Assembly (NCBI GenBank): GCA_020026075.1
Contig: JAHHQZ010000012.1
Span: forward strand, 1-41,297
Length of the DNA: 41,297 nt
Reading direction: 5' to 3'
DNA from: Actinobacillus sp.
GTDB lineage: Bacteria > Pseudomonadota > Gammaproteobacteria > Enterobacterales > Pasteurellaceae
Part shown: positions 1-7,360 of the stretch, piece by piece
Position numbering within the stretch: the first letter of the stretch is position 1
Layout: every line of letters starts with the position of its first letter
The notes under the pieces: generated by a model
Databases searched by the model: none
Seen by the model: only the letters and a program-made list of their open reading frames with translations
Told to the model about the DNA's origin: nothing
Translations under genes and position numbers: made by a program

Positions 1-52
1 CAACTGGTTTGGGACCAGTGGGTCGTAGGTTCAAATCCTATCTCGCCGACCA
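1..52 (+). tRNA. tRNA-Pro (TGG), 5' part missing
   Basis: This is the 3' part of a tRNA gene whose 5' arm lies outside the window. The anticodon stem ACTGG/CCAGT encloses loop TTTGGGA, giving anticodon TGG (proline). A T-arm with GTTCAAATC and an encoded CCA end at 52 follow. It stands directly upstream of tRNA-Arg, so the two probably belong to one tRNA transcript. A T-run starts at 53. Confidence 0.93.
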
Positions 53-89
53 TTTTTTTTTATCTATTGTAAGCCAATCCATTTGATAT

Positions 90-166
90 GCGCCCTTAGC
101 TCAGTTGGATAGAGCAACGGCCTTCTAAGCCGTAGGTCATTGGTTCGAATCCAATAGGGCGTGCCA
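90..166 (+). tRNA. tRNA-Arg (TCT)
   Basis: A complete cloverleaf can be folded. The acceptor GCGCCCT pairs with AGGGCGT with one G-T end pair. The D-arm carries AGCTCAGTTGGATAGAGC, the anticodon loop CTTCTAA has anticodon TCT at 124-126, the T-arm contains GGTTCGAATCC, and CCA is encoded at 164-166. It reads AGA codons. The sequence closely follows the enterobacterial tRNA-Arg(UCU). Confidence 0.96.
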
Positions 167-393
167 TTTAAAACATTTTCTCTTTCCCATTTCCCATTTT
201 CTATTTTTTCATTAAGTAAGAATATCATTGCGTTTAGCCTTTACCGTCATTTTGCATACCTAAAAATAGATAGTTTTTATTTTCGCATTAGGAATAGTAT
301 CTATACTTTATTTTGTAGCATATATGCTAGATTTTTTAAGAAAAGTTCAGTAAAATTCGCGCCATTATTATCAATACATTCAAGGAGCATTTT

Positions 394-1134
394 ATGCCAA
401 CATCTAACGACTCTCCATCAACAACCATCGTCAATCCATCGCAAAATTTTTGGTCATCTTGGCACAGTTTACGCCAAGAATTTTTTTGTGGCTGGAAACC
501 CTTTGAAGTGGTTTGGATTTGCTTATTTTTAGCCGCACAAATTGGGGCTTATATTCTTTCTCCGGATTCTATTCTAGGAATGATTTCAGGCATCGCTGGA
601 ATTTTGTGCGTAGTTTTTGTTGGAAAAGGGAAAATCAGTAATTATTTATTTGGCTTGATTTTTGCGTATACCTATTTCTATATGGCGTGGGATAACAAAT
701 TCTATGGTGAAATGACCACCACATTATTTGTTTACATTCCTGCGCAATTTATCGGCTATTTCTTGTGGAAACAAAATATGGTGCAAAATTCCAGCGATGG
801 CGAATTGGTAAAGTCCAAAATGCTTACCCTCAAAGGCTGGGGAACGTTGATCCTTGCAGTCGCTATTGGTACTTTGGCATTTTATAGTTTCTTGCGCACT
901 ACGGATGGTAATTCCATCGGCTTAGACGGCTTAACCACCGTGCTTGTGGTTGCTGCACAATTATTGATGATTTTGCGTTACAGCGAACAATGGATTTTAT
1001 GGATTTCTATCAATATTCTTTCTATTTGCTTATGGGCGAACACGCCAGCAATGTACATTATGTACGGTGCTTACTTGCTTAACTCTCTGTATGGTTACGT
1101 CAACTGGCGCCATTTAGCGAAAGAAGGAGTTTAG
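394..1134 (+). CDS. pnuC: Nicotinamide riboside transporter PnuC
   Basis: Inner-membrane facilitator that brings nicotinamide riboside into the cell for NAD synthesis; in Pasteurellaceae it is central to V-factor (NAD precursor) use. The 246-residue protein has about seven hydrophobic segments (near 37-56, 59-76, 82-99, 108-125, 148-167, 178-194, 198-214). It also has family features: an N-terminal FEVVW segment and the SEQWILWISIN segment at about 197-207. The start is set by AAGGAG seven bases upstream of ATG 394. An earlier overlapping frame starting inside the tRNA is not credible. It stands alone between the tRNA genes and the rpsB leader. A copy of the dispersed inverted repeat lies just downstream and may end its transcript. 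Confidence 0.93.
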   Translation: MPTSNDSPSTTIVNPSQNFWSSWHSLRQEFFCGWKPFEVVWICLFLAAQIGAYILSPDSILGMISGIAGILCVVFVGKGKISNYLFGLIFAYTYFYMAWDNKFYGEMTTTLFVYIPAQFIGYFLWKQNMVQNSSDGELVKSKMLTLKGWGTLILAVAIGTLAFYSFLRTTDGNSIGLDGLTTVLVVAAQLLMILRYSEQWILWISINILSICLWANTPAMYIMYGAYLLNSLYGYVNWRHLAKEGV

Positions 1135-1185
1135 ATCGATTAGATCGAAACGTTGAATCTAGTCCATTAATTGGTTACATAGCCC

Positions 1186-1229
1186 TAGGCTGGATTTTTT
1201 TGCAAAATTTTTGCAAAAATTCCAGCCTA
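1186..1229. repeat. Dispersed GGCTGGAATTTT element, inverted pair (copy 1)
   Basis: Left arm TAGGCTGGATTTTT and right arm AAAAATTCCAGCCTA face each other across a TTGCAAAATTTTTGC centre. The left arm lacks one A. Lying 50 bp after pnuC, it could act as a weak terminator. It belongs to a family with about 22 members in this window. Confidence 0.85.
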
Positions 1230-1280
1230 ACTTTTTGCAAATAAACGTAAAAAAACATCGCCAAAAAAACAACAATATGA

Positions 1281-1425
1281 TATAAAGTGCGCCGTTATTT
1301 TGGTTGCCAAAATAACATTTTTATTTTTAACTCGAAAACACACGCATATCACAAGGGTAGAACGGGGTGCCAAACGGTCGTTTTACTTGGTATGCGGAGG
1401 CTAAACCCAATTAAATAAGGAAACA
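1281..1425 (+). promoter_or_regulatory. rpsB leader with -10 element, AU-rich hairpin and t44-type S2-binding RNA
   Basis: TATAAA at 1281-1286 followed by a GC-rich GTGCGCC stretch looks like a -10 and discriminator of a stringently controlled ribosomal promoter; no good -35 is seen. A 10-bp hairpin (1294-1303 with 1307-1316, loop TTG) follows. From about 1340 the leader carries ACACACGCATATC, ACGGGGTGCC and TATGCGGAGGCT-AAACCC, which I recognise as the conserved blocks of the t44 (rpsB leader) RNA of Gammaproteobacteria. In that family ribosomal protein S2 represses its own operon. The assignment is by recall of the motif, not by a covariance search. Confidence 0.72.
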
Positions 1426-1428
1426 ATT

Positions 1429-2163
1429 ATGGCACAAGTTACAATGCGTGAAATGCTTCAAGCAGGCGTTCATTTCGGTCACCAAAAACGTTACTGGAAT
1501 CCAAAAATGAAACCGTTCATTTTCGGTACTCGCAACGGCATTAGCATTATCAACCTTGAAAAAACGGTTCCAATGTTCAACGATGCATTAGCAGAATTAA
1601 CACGTATCGCAGCAAACGGCGGTAAAGTGTTATTTGTTGGTACAAAACGTGCAGCATCTGAACCTGTAGAAAAAGCAGCACTTGCTTGCGGTCAATTCTA
1701 CGTAAATCACCGTTGGTTAGGTGGTATGTTGACTAACTGGAAAACCGTTCGTCAATCTATCAAACGTTTAAAAGACTTAGAAGCTCAAGCACTTGACGGT
1801 ACTTTTGACAAACTTACTAAAAAAGAAGCGTTAATGCGTACCCGTGAAATGGAAAAACTTGAGAAAAGTCTTGGTGGTATCAAAAATATGGCTGGTATTC
1901 CAGACGCAATTTTTGTTATCGGTGCTGACTACGAACACATTGCGATTAAAGAAGCAAACAACCTAGGTGTAACCGTTATTTCCGTAGTTGACTCAAACGC
2001 AAGCCCAGAAGGTGTAGATTACATTATCCCTGGTAACGATGACGCAAGCCGTGCGATCAATCTTTACTTAGACTTCGCTGCAAAAGCAGTAAACGAAGGT
2101 CGTCAAACAGAAGAAAATGTAACTGAAGAAATCATCGCCGACATCGCAGCCGACGCTGAATAA
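1429..2163 (+). CDS. rpsB: 30S ribosomal protein S2
   Basis: Ribosomal protein S2 of the small subunit, 244 residues (241 in E. coli). The N-terminus MAQVTMREMLQAGVHFGHQ and the segments NHRWLGGMLTNWKT and VISVVDSNASPEGVDYIIPGND are family signatures. The tail is acidic, as in other S2 proteins. AAGGAA lies just upstream of ATG 1429. It is first in the rpsB-tsf operon, preceded by its autoregulatory leader and followed after 84 bp by tsf. Codon choice is strongly biased, as expected for a highly expressed gene. Confidence 0.99.
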   Translation: MAQVTMREMLQAGVHFGHQKRYWNPKMKPFIFGTRNGISIINLEKTVPMFNDALAELTRIAANGGKVLFVGTKRAASEPVEKAALACGQFYVNHRWLGGMLTNWKTVRQSIKRLKDLEAQALDGTFDKLTKKEALMRTREMEKLEKSLGGIKNMAGIPDAIFVIGADYEHIAIKEANNLGVTVISVVDSNASPEGVDYIIPGNDDASRAINLYLDFAAKAVNEGRQTEENVTEEIIADIAADAE

Positions 2164-2185
2164 TTCTTAAAACCAATCTGTTTTA

Positions 2186-2213
2186 CTTTTCTCTCAGCTT
2201 GCTGGGAGAAAAG
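2186..2213 (+). terminator. rpsB-tsf intercistronic hairpin (attenuator)
   Basis: CTTTTCTCTCAGC pairs with GCTGGGAGAAAAG (13 nt per arm, one T-G pair) and is followed by TTCCTTT rather than a clean T-run. It probably works as a partial terminator or RNA-processing site that sets S2 and EF-Ts levels apart. The role is inferred. Confidence 0.6.
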
Positions 2214-2247
2214 TTCCTTTCACAACGATTCAACAGAGGAATAAATA

Positions 2248-3093
2248 ATGGCTGAAATCACAGCAAAATTAGTAAAAGAACTTCGCGAACGTACTGGCGC
2301 GGGTATGATGGAATGTAAAAAAGCATTAGTTGAAGCAGCAGGGGACATTGAACTTGCTATCGACAATATGCGTAAATCTGGTCAAGCAAAAGCAGCTAAA
2401 AAAGCAGGTCGTGTAGCGGCGGAAGGTGTTGTTGTTGTTCGTATCGCTGACGATCACGGTGTGATGGTTGAAATGAACTGCGAAACTGACTTCGTTGCAA
2501 AAGATGCTGGCTTCTTAGATTTAGCAAACGCAGTTGCAGACTATGCACTTGCTAACCCAGGTATCACTATCGAAGCTCTTCAAGCACAGTTTGAAGAACA
2601 ACGTACTGCATTAGTCGCAAAAATCGGTGAAAATATGACAATTCGCCGTGTTCAATTCTTAAATGGTAAAGAGCTTGGTTCTTACAAACACGGTCAAAAA
2701 ATCGCTGTATTAGTGGCTGGTGAAAACGCAAACGAAGACGTATTGAAAAAAATCGCAATGCACGTTGCAGCAAGCCGTCCAGAATTTGTTAAACCTGAAG
2801 ATGTTCCAGCAGACGTTGTAGAACACGAACGTCAAATTCAAATCGACATCGCAATGCAATCAGGCAAACCACAAGCGATCGCTGAAAAAATGGTTGAAGG
2901 CCGTATGAAAAAATTCACTGGTGAAGTGTCTTTAACTGGTCAACCATTTGTAATGGATCCTTCTATCACTGTAGGTGAATTCTTGAAACAAAACGGCGCT
3001 GACGTTACTGGTTTCGTTCGCTTAGAAGTGGGTGAAGGTATCGAAAAAGAAGAAACTGATTTCGCTGCAGAAGTTGCTGCAATGGCTAAATAA
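2248..3093 (+). CDS. tsf: Elongation factor Ts
   Basis: Guanine-nucleotide exchange factor for EF-Tu, acting in the cytoplasm during translation elongation. It has 281 residues, close to the E. coli length. The N-terminal UBA-like module (residues 1-55) has ELRERTGAGMMECKKAL, and the core contains the conserved NCETDFVA segment that contacts EF-Tu. The start ATG 2248 has AGAGGAA upstream. It is the second gene of the rpsB operon and is closed by a strong terminator at 3109-3138. Confidence 0.99.
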   Translation: MAEITAKLVKELRERTGAGMMECKKALVEAAGDIELAIDNMRKSGQAKAAKKAGRVAAEGVVVVRIADDHGVMVEMNCETDFVAKDAGFLDLANAVADYALANPGITIEALQAQFEEQRTALVAKIGENMTIRRVQFLNGKELGSYKHGQKIAVLVAGENANEDVLKKIAMHVAASRPEFVKPEDVPADVVEHERQIQIDIAMQSGKPQAIAEKMVEGRMKKFTGEVSLTGQPFVMDPSITVGEFLKQNGADVTGFVRLEVGEGIEKEETDFAAEVAAMAK

Positions 3094-3108
3094 GTTTTGA
3101 TTCTTTTG

Positions 3109-3138
3109 AAAAAGCAGATCTTCGGATCTGCTTTTTTT
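3109..3138 (+). terminator. Rho-independent terminator of rpsB-tsf
   Basis: AAAAAGCAGATC, loop TTCG, GATCTGCTTTTTTT. The perfect GC-containing stem with a stable tetraloop and a T-run lies 16 bp after the tsf stop. Confidence 0.93.
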
Positions 3139-3148
3139 ATTGCATTGA

Positions 3149-3184
3149 GCAAGGTCAAAATTTTGGAAAAAATTCCGGCCTAGC
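3149..3184. repeat. Dispersed TTCCGGCCTAGC element, imperfect pair (copy 2)
   Basis: The right arm AAAAAATTCCGGCCTAGC is intact. The left arm GCAAGGTCAAAATTTT is degenerate. It lies between the tsf terminator and ybaK. Confidence 0.8.
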
Positions 3185-3250
3185 CAAATGGACGCTATAA
3201 AAGAAAATAAAAAATAGAACGGAAAAATAGAAAACAAAAATGGAGCAGTG

Positions 3251-3748
3251 ATGGCGAAAAAAATACATAAAACCAATGCGATGCGTTTATTGGACAAAGC
3301 AAAAGTTGTTTATAAAACCCACGAACTGCCAACGGATACGGCAATTCCTGCGACAGAAGTGGCGGAATATCTCGGCGTTGCTTGTGGGCAAGTATTTAAA
3401 ACATTGGTGACGACGGATAATCACGGTCAATATTTTGTGTTTTGCGTGCAAAGTGATGCGAATTTGGATTTAAAAAAAGCAGCAAAAGTGGCTGGTGTGA
3501 AGAAGTTAGAAATGCTGAAACAAAAAGATCTGCTGCCACTTACTGGCTACGTTCACGGCGGCTGCTCGCCTGTGGGAATGAAAAAGCCGTTTCCAACGGT
3601 GATTGATCAATCCGCAAGCCAATGGCAAAACATATTTGTTTCCGCAGGGAAAATAGGCTTACAGCTGGCGATTGCACCACAGGATCTTGCAACGTTAGTA
3701 AACGCTAAATTAGCCGATGTGGAAAGTGGTGACGGCGTAGGAAATTAA
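3251..3748 (+). CDS. ybaK: Cys-tRNA(Pro)/Cys-tRNA(Cys) deacylase YbaK (EbsC family)
   Basis: Trans-editing enzyme that hydrolyses Cys-tRNA(Pro) made in error by prolyl-tRNA synthetase. The 165-residue single-domain protein has the YbaK/ProX fold signatures: GQVFKTLV with Lys50, the lysine thought to position substrate, and GYVHGGCSPVGMKK near 99-111. I chose ATG 3251 because GGAG lies five bases upstream. A GTG directly before it (3248) would be in frame but too close to that site. It is monocistronic, followed by a bidirectional terminator shared with maoP. Confidence 0.94.
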   Translation: MAKKIHKTNAMRLLDKAKVVYKTHELPTDTAIPATEVAEYLGVACGQVFKTLVTTDNHGQYFVFCVQSDANLDLKKAAKVAGVKKLEMLKQKDLLPLTGYVHGGCSPVGMKKPFPTVIDQSASQWQNIFVSAGKIGLQLAIAPQDLATLVNAKLADVESGDGVGN

Positions 3749-3804
3749 GCTGGTAAAGGGCAGACGCCAGAAAAAACGAGAAAAATGTAACCAAAAGAAA
3801 AGAG

Positions 3805-3829
3805 AAAAAGGCGCAATGAGCGCCTTTTT
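3805..3829. terminator. Bidirectional terminator between ybaK and maoP
   Basis: AAAAAGGCGC, loop AATGA, GCGCCTTTTT. The perfect 10-bp stem has an A-run and a T-run, so it can stop transcripts from both sides of this convergent pair. Confidence 0.93.
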
Positions 3830-3840
3830 AAATGAGCAGA

Positions 3841-4167
3841 TTATTCTGCACTGTAATCGTCTTCGCTTTCGTTGATAATGCTAGATAAAGTGTACACACG
3901 TTTTGTTGTTGAAATTTTTGTACAGTATTTGCCCCAAGTTTTTTCAAAGAAATTTTCAGCGGGGTGTTTACCACGACAGAAAGCAACGAAGGATTCTTCT
4001 TCTGCGGTAACGGGGTTGCGTTCGCCTAAATCAAGTGCTTTGAAGGCTTGCCCGTATTGCTCTAATACTTGTGCTTCTTTAATGGTGTAATCGCCGTGAC
4101 GTGCAAAGCCACGAGGGTAATTTTTGTCGTCATAAAAACGACGAGTAACGCTAAAACTGTTTGCCAT
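3841..4167 (-). CDS. maoP: Macrodomain Ori organisation protein MaoP (YifE, DUF413)
   Basis: Small protein of the DUF413 family. In E. coli MaoP, with the maoS site, organises the Ori macrodomain. The 108-residue sequence aligns along its length with E. coli YifE: the shared core includes YPRGFARHGDYTIKEAQVLE, LDLGERNPVT and KRVYTLSS. The longer frame up to 4191 adds eight residues, but AGAGAGGA immediately precedes ATG 4167, so the shorter start is preferred. Orientation is opposite to ybaK. The acidic C-terminus (ESEDDYSAE) also resembles YifE. Confidence 0.9.
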   Translation of the reverse strand: MANSFSVTRRFYDDKNYPRGFARHGDYTIKEAQVLEQYGQAFKALDLGERNPVTAEEESFVAFCRGKHPAENFFEKTWGKYCTKISTTKRVYTLSSIINESEDDYSAE

Positions 4168-4201
4168 AATGTCCTCTCTGTTCTCTAACAATGCTGTGGG
4201 G

Positions 4202-4229
4202 AAAAAAAGCCCCTTGTTTAAAAGGGGCG
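4202..4229 (-). terminator. Rho-independent terminator of yihD-dsbA
   Basis: Read on the minus strand, GCCCCTTTTAAACAAGGGGC forms a stem-loop followed by seven T. It lies about 20 bp after the dsbA stop and upstream of maoP. Confidence 0.88.
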
Positions 4230-4247
4230 AATTAAAACAGTTTTTTA

Positions 4248-4895
4248 CTATTTTTGCAATAATTCTTTAATGGTGTTTACATAACCTTGTACGAAACCCT
4301 CTGGGGTGCGTGGCAATGCTTCTGGATTGATACGATATTGGTTATTGACGTAGAAATCAGGCACACCGTGAACGTTTAATTCTTTTGCTAATTGTGCTTG
4401 TTGGTTGACCAGTGCATTCACACTGAAACTATCTAAAGCATTAAACTGTGCTTCGCTCACGCCAGCATCAAGAAAAATTTGTTTTACTTGTGCAAGGGTT
4501 GGCTCTGCAAAGTTACGGCTACGAACGGCTTTTTGTGCCACTTCAAATAATGGTTGACGCACTTTATCTTCCACGCCTAAAGCCATTGCAAGTGCCCACG
4601 CTTTGGCTAAAAGCGCATCTTGTGGGTAGCCCAAATTTAAAAAATACTGTTTAAATTTAACGTCTTTAGGTAAGGCAGCAGCCACTTTTTCAGGGATTTT
4701 TTCGTTATACTCAAAGCTATAACAGTGCGGACAGTAAAAAGAGAAAAATTCAACCACTTGTGGTTGTGCTGATGGTGCGTGATCGACTTTCACATAAGCA
4801 TCGGCGGCTTGTGCACTGGAAAAGGCAGAAAATGCTACCAGTGCCGCAGCGGCAAGATGAGCTTTACGGAGTTGTTGTTTTACTTGTTGTAACAT
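4248..4895 (-). CDS. dsbA: Periplasmic thiol:disulfide interchange protein DsbA
   Basis: Periplasmic oxidase that introduces disulfides into exported proteins and is reoxidised by DsbB. From the chosen start the protein has 215 residues: a signal peptide with likely cleavage AQA/AD after residue 30, then a thioredoxin-fold domain with active site Cys55-Pro-His-Cys58 (FYCPHCY) and the cis-proline loop VHGVPDF. The start at 4895 follows AGAAGGA, whereas the longer frame (to 4934) would put an odd stretch before the signal peptide. It lies 22 bp after yihD, so the two are probably co-transcribed. In E. coli srkA sits between them; it is absent here. Confidence 0.96.
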   Translation of the reverse strand: MLQQVKQQLRKAHLAAAALVAFSAFSSAQAADAYVKVDHAPSAQPQVVEFFSFYCPHCYSFEYNEKIPEKVAAALPKDVKFKQYFLNLGYPQDALLAKAWALAMALGVEDKVRQPLFEVAQKAVRSRNFAEPTLAQVKQIFLDAGVSEAQFNALDSFSVNALVNQQAQLAKELNVHGVPDFYVNNQYRINPEALPRTPEGFVQGYVNTIKELLQK

Positions 4896-4917
4896 AGCTG
4901 TTCCTTCTAATAATGGA

Positions 4918-5184
4918 TTAAGAAATAATGCCACGTGCTTTGAGCAGGGCGGTTTTAAAATCTTCTTCGTAGTCTTTGGCTAAACCTGGAATGGGTTCAC
5001 TTTTGCTTTTATCCCCCATTTTTAATTGATAAATAATCACTTCATCACTGAGGCTGTCTAGGCTACCTGTAAATCCCGCCTCTTTGGCAATTTGTTGCAA
5101 AATTTCAGTTAAATTGAGATCAGGTTTTTCGACCCAATAAGGTTGAAGAAGTTCCAAAATCTCATTTAGACGATGACATTTCAT
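4918..5184 (-). CDS. yihD: YihD family protein (DUF1040)
   Basis: Small cytoplasmic protein of unknown biochemical function, 88 residues, similar over its whole length to E. coli YihD (MKC-RLNE-LELLQP, YQLKMGDK, IPGLAKDYEEDFKTALLKARG). AAGGAAATTACT precedes ATG 5184; the upstream extension of the frame to 5256 would overlap the divergent mobA and lacks a ribosome site. It is the first gene of the yihD-dsbA operon, divergent from mobA, as in E. coli. No function is assigned. Confidence 0.9.
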   Translation of the reverse strand: MKCHRLNEILELLQPYWVEKPDLNLTEILQQIAKEAGFTGSLDSLSDEVIIYQLKMGDKSKSEPIPGLAKDYEEDFKTALLKARGIIS

Positions 5185-5244
5185 AGTAATTTCCTTATGA
5201 TCAACGGGATGCAAATCATACTTTAAAGTGCTAAGGAATAAAAT

Positions 5245-5847
5245 ATGCGACATCAAATTCTTTCCGTGAGTGCCGTCATTTTAGCGGGCGGGAAAGGACG
5301 GCGAATGGGCGGCGTGGATAAAGGCTTACAGTTATTGTACGGTCAACCGCTTTTTCTACACGCTGCGAAACGTTTACCGTTGCAAGTGGAGTCCGTTGCC
5401 ATTAACGCAAATCGTCATCATGGTGAATATGCTCAAGCTGGCTATGCGGTGTTTGGCGATGAATTGGCGGATTATCAAGGCCCACTAAGCGGCATATTGA
5501 CCGCATTAAGCCATACACAGAGCGATTATTTATTATTTGTTCCTTGCGACAGCCCTTTTTTTCCAATGGATTTGTTGGAACGTTTAAGCAAACCTTGCCA
5601 ACGAGCTAACGCACTGATTAGCTACGCTCACGACGGCGAACGAGCGCACCCTACGTTCTGCTTGGTATCACGCAAAGTGTTAGAACCACTGCGTCAATAT
5701 TTAGCCAGCGGCGAACGCCGTTTGTTGCAATTTTTTGAAAGTCAAAATGCAGTGGCAGTGGATTTTCACGATGCGGCGAATGCGTTTGTCAACTTGAATA
5801 CATTAAACGATTTACAAGCACAAAATGCTAGGTCGGAATATTTTTAA
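5245..5847 (+). CDS. mobA: Molybdenum cofactor guanylyltransferase MobA
   Basis: Transfers GMP from GTP to Mo-molybdopterin to give the guanine dinucleotide cofactor used by DMSO-reductase-type enzymes. The 200-residue nucleotidyltransferase has the LAGGKGRRMGG loop at 13-23 with Lys26 following (GGVDKG), and the metal-binding PCDSPF motif with Asp102. It is divergent from yihD with about 60 bp between the starts. The last six codons (ARSEYF) are written in a copy of the dispersed repeat (GCTAGGTCGGAATATTTT), so the C-terminal tail seems to have been replaced or extended by that element. The rest looks intact. Confidence 0.95.
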   Translation: MRHQILSVSAVILAGGKGRRMGGVDKGLQLLYGQPLFLHAAKRLPLQVESVAINANRHHGEYAQAGYAVFGDELADYQGPLSGILTALSHTQSDYLLFVPCDSPFFPMDLLERLSKPCQRANALISYAHDGERAHPTFCLVSRKVLEPLRQYLASGERRLLQFFESQNAVAVDFHDAANAFVNLNTLNDLQAQNARSEYF

Positions 5848-5863
5848 AAATTTTGTTAAAAAT
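5827..5863. repeat. Dispersed GGTCGGAATATTT element spanning the mobA stop (copy 3)
   Basis: A single left arm GCTAGGTCGGAATATTTT runs through the last codons and stop of mobA and on into A/T-rich sequence before holD. The right arm is decayed. It supplies both the MobA tail and the mobA-holD spacer. Confidence 0.7.
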
Positions 5864-5877
5864 CAAAAGGATTTTTT

Positions 5878-6336
5878 ATGTTAGCAGAACAGGCTCGAAG
5901 TAAACGCCTACGTGCGATGGGCATTTCCCAATGGCAATTAGCCCACCCAGAGCGTTTAAAAGGCTTAGCAACAGTGGCGGCGGTGAGCGTGGATGAAACG
6001 GCACGCTGTTTGGTTATAACGGATGAAAATATGAATTTGCAAACGCCTTTTTGGCAAGATGTAAAGCAGGCACTTGCACCTTTTGGCATTGCTGAAAATG
6101 CGTGGCGAACCCTGTCGTTTGAAATGTTACAAACCTTAAATTTGAGCCAACCTGTGGTAATGTTTTTCCTTGACGATAAAAATCAACTGGAAACCGCACC
6201 AGCCGACTTGCCACAAAACGACGTATGGCGAGCCTCTCCGAAAATTACCACATCAACACTTGAACATTTACAGCAATCCAGCACGCAAAAACGAGCGTTG
6301 TGGCAGCAAATTCAACAAATTCCATTTTTTGAGTAA
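5878..6336 (+). CDS. holD: DNA polymerase III psi subunit HolD
   Basis: The psi subunit links the clamp loader to chi and single-stranded-DNA-binding protein in the replisome. The 152-residue protein resembles E. coli HolD at both ends: the N-terminal RLRAMGISQWQLAHPERLKG helix, which in E. coli contacts the clamp loader, and the C-terminal RALWQQIQQIPFFE. The middle is poorly conserved, as is usual for this family. It is followed five bases later by rimI, the conserved holD-rimI pair. AAAAGGA lies upstream of ATG 5878. Confidence 0.85.
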   Translation: MLAEQARSKRLRAMGISQWQLAHPERLKGLATVAAVSVDETARCLVITDENMNLQTPFWQDVKQALAPFGIAENAWRTLSFEMLQTLNLSQPVVMFFLDDKNQLETAPADLPQNDVWRASPKITTSTLEHLQQSSTQKRALWQQIQQIPFFE

Positions 6337-6341
6337 TCCTT

Positions 6342-6818
6342 ATGAGCCAAAACTTTATCATCACACCATTTTCAGTCGAAGATTTCCCGCAACTTTACGC
6401 CATTGAACAAGCTGCACACGCAATTCCTTGGACGGAAGGTACTTTCAAAAATTGCGCAGGCGAACATTACTTTAATGTGAAATTACAAAAAAATGCACAT
6501 TTGCCTGCTTGTGCATTTGCAGTGTGCCAAGTGGTCGGAACAGATGCCACGTTGCTAAATATTGCCGTGGATCCCACTGTACAAAATCAGGGTATTGGGG
6601 GATATTTATTACAATATGTCGTGAAAAATTTGCAGGAAAAAAAGGTCGCTGATTTATGGCTAGAAGTCAGAGAAAGCAACGCCTCTGCACGTTATCTCTA
6701 TGAGAAATTAGGTTTTAATGCTGTAGGCTTACGCAAAAACTATTACCCAACCTTAGATGGCAAGCGAGAACACGCCATTGTGATGGGATTACATTTAAAT
6801 CTAGGATATTGGCAATGA
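6342..6818 (+). CDS. rimI: Ribosomal protein S18 alanine N-acetyltransferase RimI
   Basis: GNAT acetyltransferase that acetylates the N-terminal alanine of ribosomal protein S18. The 158-residue protein carries the acetyl-CoA pyrophosphate loop QNQGIGGYLL (near 84-93), an LEVRESNASARYLYEKLGF segment and the RKNYYP motif that is typical of RimI. It lies five bases after holD, so translation is probably coupled. The length is about ten residues above E. coli RimI, mainly in the segment around HYFNVKLQKNAHLP. No independent promoter is visible. Confidence 0.93.
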   Translation: MSQNFIITPFSVEDFPQLYAIEQAAHAIPWTEGTFKNCAGEHYFNVKLQKNAHLPACAFAVCQVVGTDATLLNIAVDPTVQNQGIGGYLLQYVVKNLQEKKVADLWLEVRESNASARYLYEKLGFNAVGLRKNYYPTLDGKREHAIVMGLHLNLGYWQ

Positions 6819-6835
6819 TTGAGCCGAAAAACCAC

Positions 6836-6863
6836 TTGCAACTTTGCTAAAAAACACTAAACT
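6836..6863 (+). promoter_or_regulatory. Candidate acpP promoter
   Basis: TTGCAA, 16-bp spacer, TAAACT, about 40 bp before the acpP start. It is a reasonable sigma-70 match but unproven. acpP is usually strongly and separately expressed. Confidence 0.5.
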
Positions 6864-6904
6864 ATCGCCCTATCTTTTTCTCACAACCATAATAGGAAAA
6901 CCAA

Positions 6905-7135
6905 ATGAGTATTGAAGATCGCGTAAAACAAATCGTTGTTGAACAACTTGGCGTTAAAGAGGAAGATGTAAAACCAGAGTCTTCTTTTGTAGAAGATCTA
7001 GGCGCAGATTCTCTTGACACAGTAGAATTAGTGATGGCTTTAGAAGAAGCATTCGATATCGAAATTCCAGATGAAGATGCTGAAAAAATCACTACAGTTC
7101 AATCTGCTGTTGACTACGTGAACAAAAATCAATAA
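6905..7135 (+). CDS. acpP: Acyl carrier protein
   Basis: Carries growing acyl chains on a 4'-phosphopantetheine arm in fatty-acid synthesis. The 76-residue acidic protein has the attachment motif GADSLDTVEL with Ser36. It is one residue shorter near the N-terminus than E. coli AcpP. AGGAAAACCAA precedes ATG 6905. It is not in the usual fab cluster: rimI precedes it and dsbC follows. Its own promoter and a strong terminator suggest a monocistronic unit. Codon use is highly biased, matching strong expression. Confidence 0.99.
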   Translation: MSIEDRVKQIVVEQLGVKEEDVKPESSFVEDLGADSLDTVELVMALEEAFDIEIPDEDAEKITTVQSAVDYVNKNQ

Positions 7136-7160
7136 TTAACGAATTGTTAATTCGCAACAT

Positions 7161-7193
7161 AAAAAAACAAGGCACGGTGCCTTGTTTTTTTTT
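7161..7193 (+). terminator. acpP terminator
   Basis: AAAAAAACAAGGCAC/GTGCCTTGTTTTTTTTT: a perfect stem with flanking A- and T-runs, functional in either direction. Confidence 0.95.
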
Positions 7194-7223
7194 ACAAAAT
7201 TTTCTGCAAAATTCCAGCCTTGC
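7194..7223. repeat. Dispersed AAATTCCAGCCTTGC element, single arm (copy 4)
   Basis: ACAAAATTTTCTGCAAAATTCCAGCCTTGC directly abuts the acpP terminator. Only the right arm and the A/T-rich centre are present. Confidence 0.8.
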
Positions 7224-7360
7224 TAAATTTCGACCTTCTTTCGTTTTATACAGTATTATAATTATTTCACAATGTGGTAAACTTCTGCCTTTCTGTGCTG
7301 TGCAATAAGGTTTACCAAGCCAGCCGATTAATCCATCCTTTTATCATCGATTAAAGAGAA

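Noticed and set aside
161..532. Open frame of 123 codons starting inside tRNA-Arg
   Set aside because: It starts within the tRNA CCA end, has low-complexity hydrophobic sequence, no ribosome site, and overlaps pnuC in another frame.
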